NCBI GenBank assembly: GCA_001797695.1
Contig: MGQD01000015.1
Coordinates: 8,006-22,703 of the forward strand
DNA from: Deltaproteobacteria bacterium RBG_13_49_15
GTDB taxonomy: Bacteria; Desulfobacterota; Desulfobacteria; Desulfobacterales; UBA2156
Length of the DNA stretch: 14,698 bases
Reading direction: 5' to 3'
The notes beneath the pieces were generated by a model, which was not told where the DNA came from, made no database searches, and saw nothing but the letters and a program-made list of their open reading frames with translations. The number at the start of each line of letters is the position of its first letter. The first letter of the stretch is position 1. A program made the translations under genes and the position numbers. Of this stretch, positions 14,136 through 14,698 are shown in pieces.

Positions 14136-14698
14136 CCGATACCTGCACTTGTGAGTTGGAAGTTTCTTTTGGACCCGACGGCGCTTCACCTGCCATCTCG
14201 TTTCCGTAGGTTGATTGCCTTTTAATAGGATTAAATAAACAACTCTTGATCCAAAAACCTGCGCTGGTTTTTAGAAAATCTTCGATTGTTCTTGGAGATT
14301 TCTTTTTGTACTGCCTTCTCCGAGTCTTCTCAGCGGTCTCACCACGAGTTCCTGGTTGCCGGACTTTAAGCCTTCCTTTCTTATAGTGTTATTCAAAAAA
14401 CGTGCCAGGTTCTCAGAAACCAGGAAAGGTCTCTTTATTGCTTTGTTCCGTATAGTTTTTCCCGGATCCAAGCCCTGGTTCCATCAAGATACCAACGGTA
14501 GGAAGTGGATACATTTTATCCAACCCGGTATCCACGTGAGCAAGAAGTACCCATTTGACGACCATGCAGTGTTGGGGTGCTTCTCTCGAAGGGAGGAATT
14601 TGTGGCAACCCGGAAAAGCTTACAGGCCGAAGAAACTTGTCACATATTTAGCTGCCATGAAAACGATGATAGCGCTAGGTCGCGTACGAGAAGATGCA
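14136..14698. other. Region without a supported gene
   Basis: Several frames of 45-66 codons are open on both strands, but none has a good ribosome binding site, a recognisable domain or a signal peptide. A plus-strand frame beginning with ATG at 14564 stays open to the window edge and could be the start of a gene cut by the edge. The only structured element seen is the weak hairpin at 14253-14272. The mosaic of short, protein-like frames could also be decayed genes. Confidence 0.4.
14253..14272. terminator. Short A/T-flanked hairpin, possible terminator
   Basis: AAAAACC and GGTTTTT pair perfectly around the six-base loop TGCGCT. The shape is that of a factor-independent terminator readable in both directions, but the stem has only two G-C pairs, so it would be weak. 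It lies upstream of the small Cys-containing protein and may end a transcript coming from the right. Confidence 0.3.

Noticed and set aside
14271..14471. 66-codon minus-strand frame with TTG start (contains LARFLNNTIRKEG)
   Set aside because: TTG start without a ribosome binding site and no family recognised; neighbouring frames look equally protein-like, so no single frame stands out.
14564..14698. Plus-strand frame open to the right edge, possibly the start of a cut gene
   Set aside because: No ribosome binding site before the ATG and only 45 codons visible; other frames in the same stretch are also open.

Overview
The window looks like chromosomal DNA of a Gram-negative bacterium with an outer membrane, most likely from the Desulfobacterota (former Deltaproteobacteria). 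That assignment is inferred from gene types, not from a marker gene: a REC-PAS-PAS-LuxR regulator, an ExeA-like ATPase, an exosortase-associated acyltransferase, LolA-like proteins paired with outer-membrane barrels, a 45-residue RR-rich protein behind a sigma-54-like promoter, and fields of TTCGAA-centred intergenic repeats. No rRNA, tRNA, CRISPR array or intact mobile element was seen.

Left part (1-4812). An AT-rich leader lies between the first codons of a leftward membrane protein cut by the window edge and a rightward response regulator (423-2135). Past a nest of AT-rich palindromes, a sigma-54-like promoter (2300-2315) precedes the 45-residue protein (2393-2530). A hairpin terminator separates that gene from a convergent, membrane-anchored ExeA-like ATPase (2621-3763). 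The ATPase and the next leftward gene, a FeeM-like N-acyltransferase of the PEP-CTERM/exosortase type (4084-4812), are separated by about 300 bases of degenerate repeats.

Middle part (4994-8703). A rightward pair encodes a LolA-like periplasmic protein and a DUF1302-like outer-membrane barrel, without an adjacent inner-membrane pump. It converges on a decayed VapC-type PIN toxin fragment whose first catalytic Asp is Gly, and then on a leftward MOT1-type molybdate/sulfate transporter.

Right part (8881-12864). A compact leftward operon with overlapping or near-touching genes encodes, in order of transcription, an ABC ATPase, a MacB/LolC-like permease, a second LolA-like periplasmic protein and a second outer-membrane barrel. 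Together these would span the whole envelope, and this is the best candidate in the window for a little-described system: ATP hydrolysis at the inner membrane, a lipid- or lipoprotein-binding carrier in the periplasm, and a barrel at the outer membrane. The pair at 4994-7268 repeats the last two components.

Right end (12991-14698). All recognisable genes point left: a 101-residue Cys-containing exported or anchored protein, a Spy/CpxP/ZraP-like periplasmic protein, and just beyond it a response-regulator receiver fragment that may be the remains of a metal-responsive two-component system. The last 560 bases hold no gene I can support.
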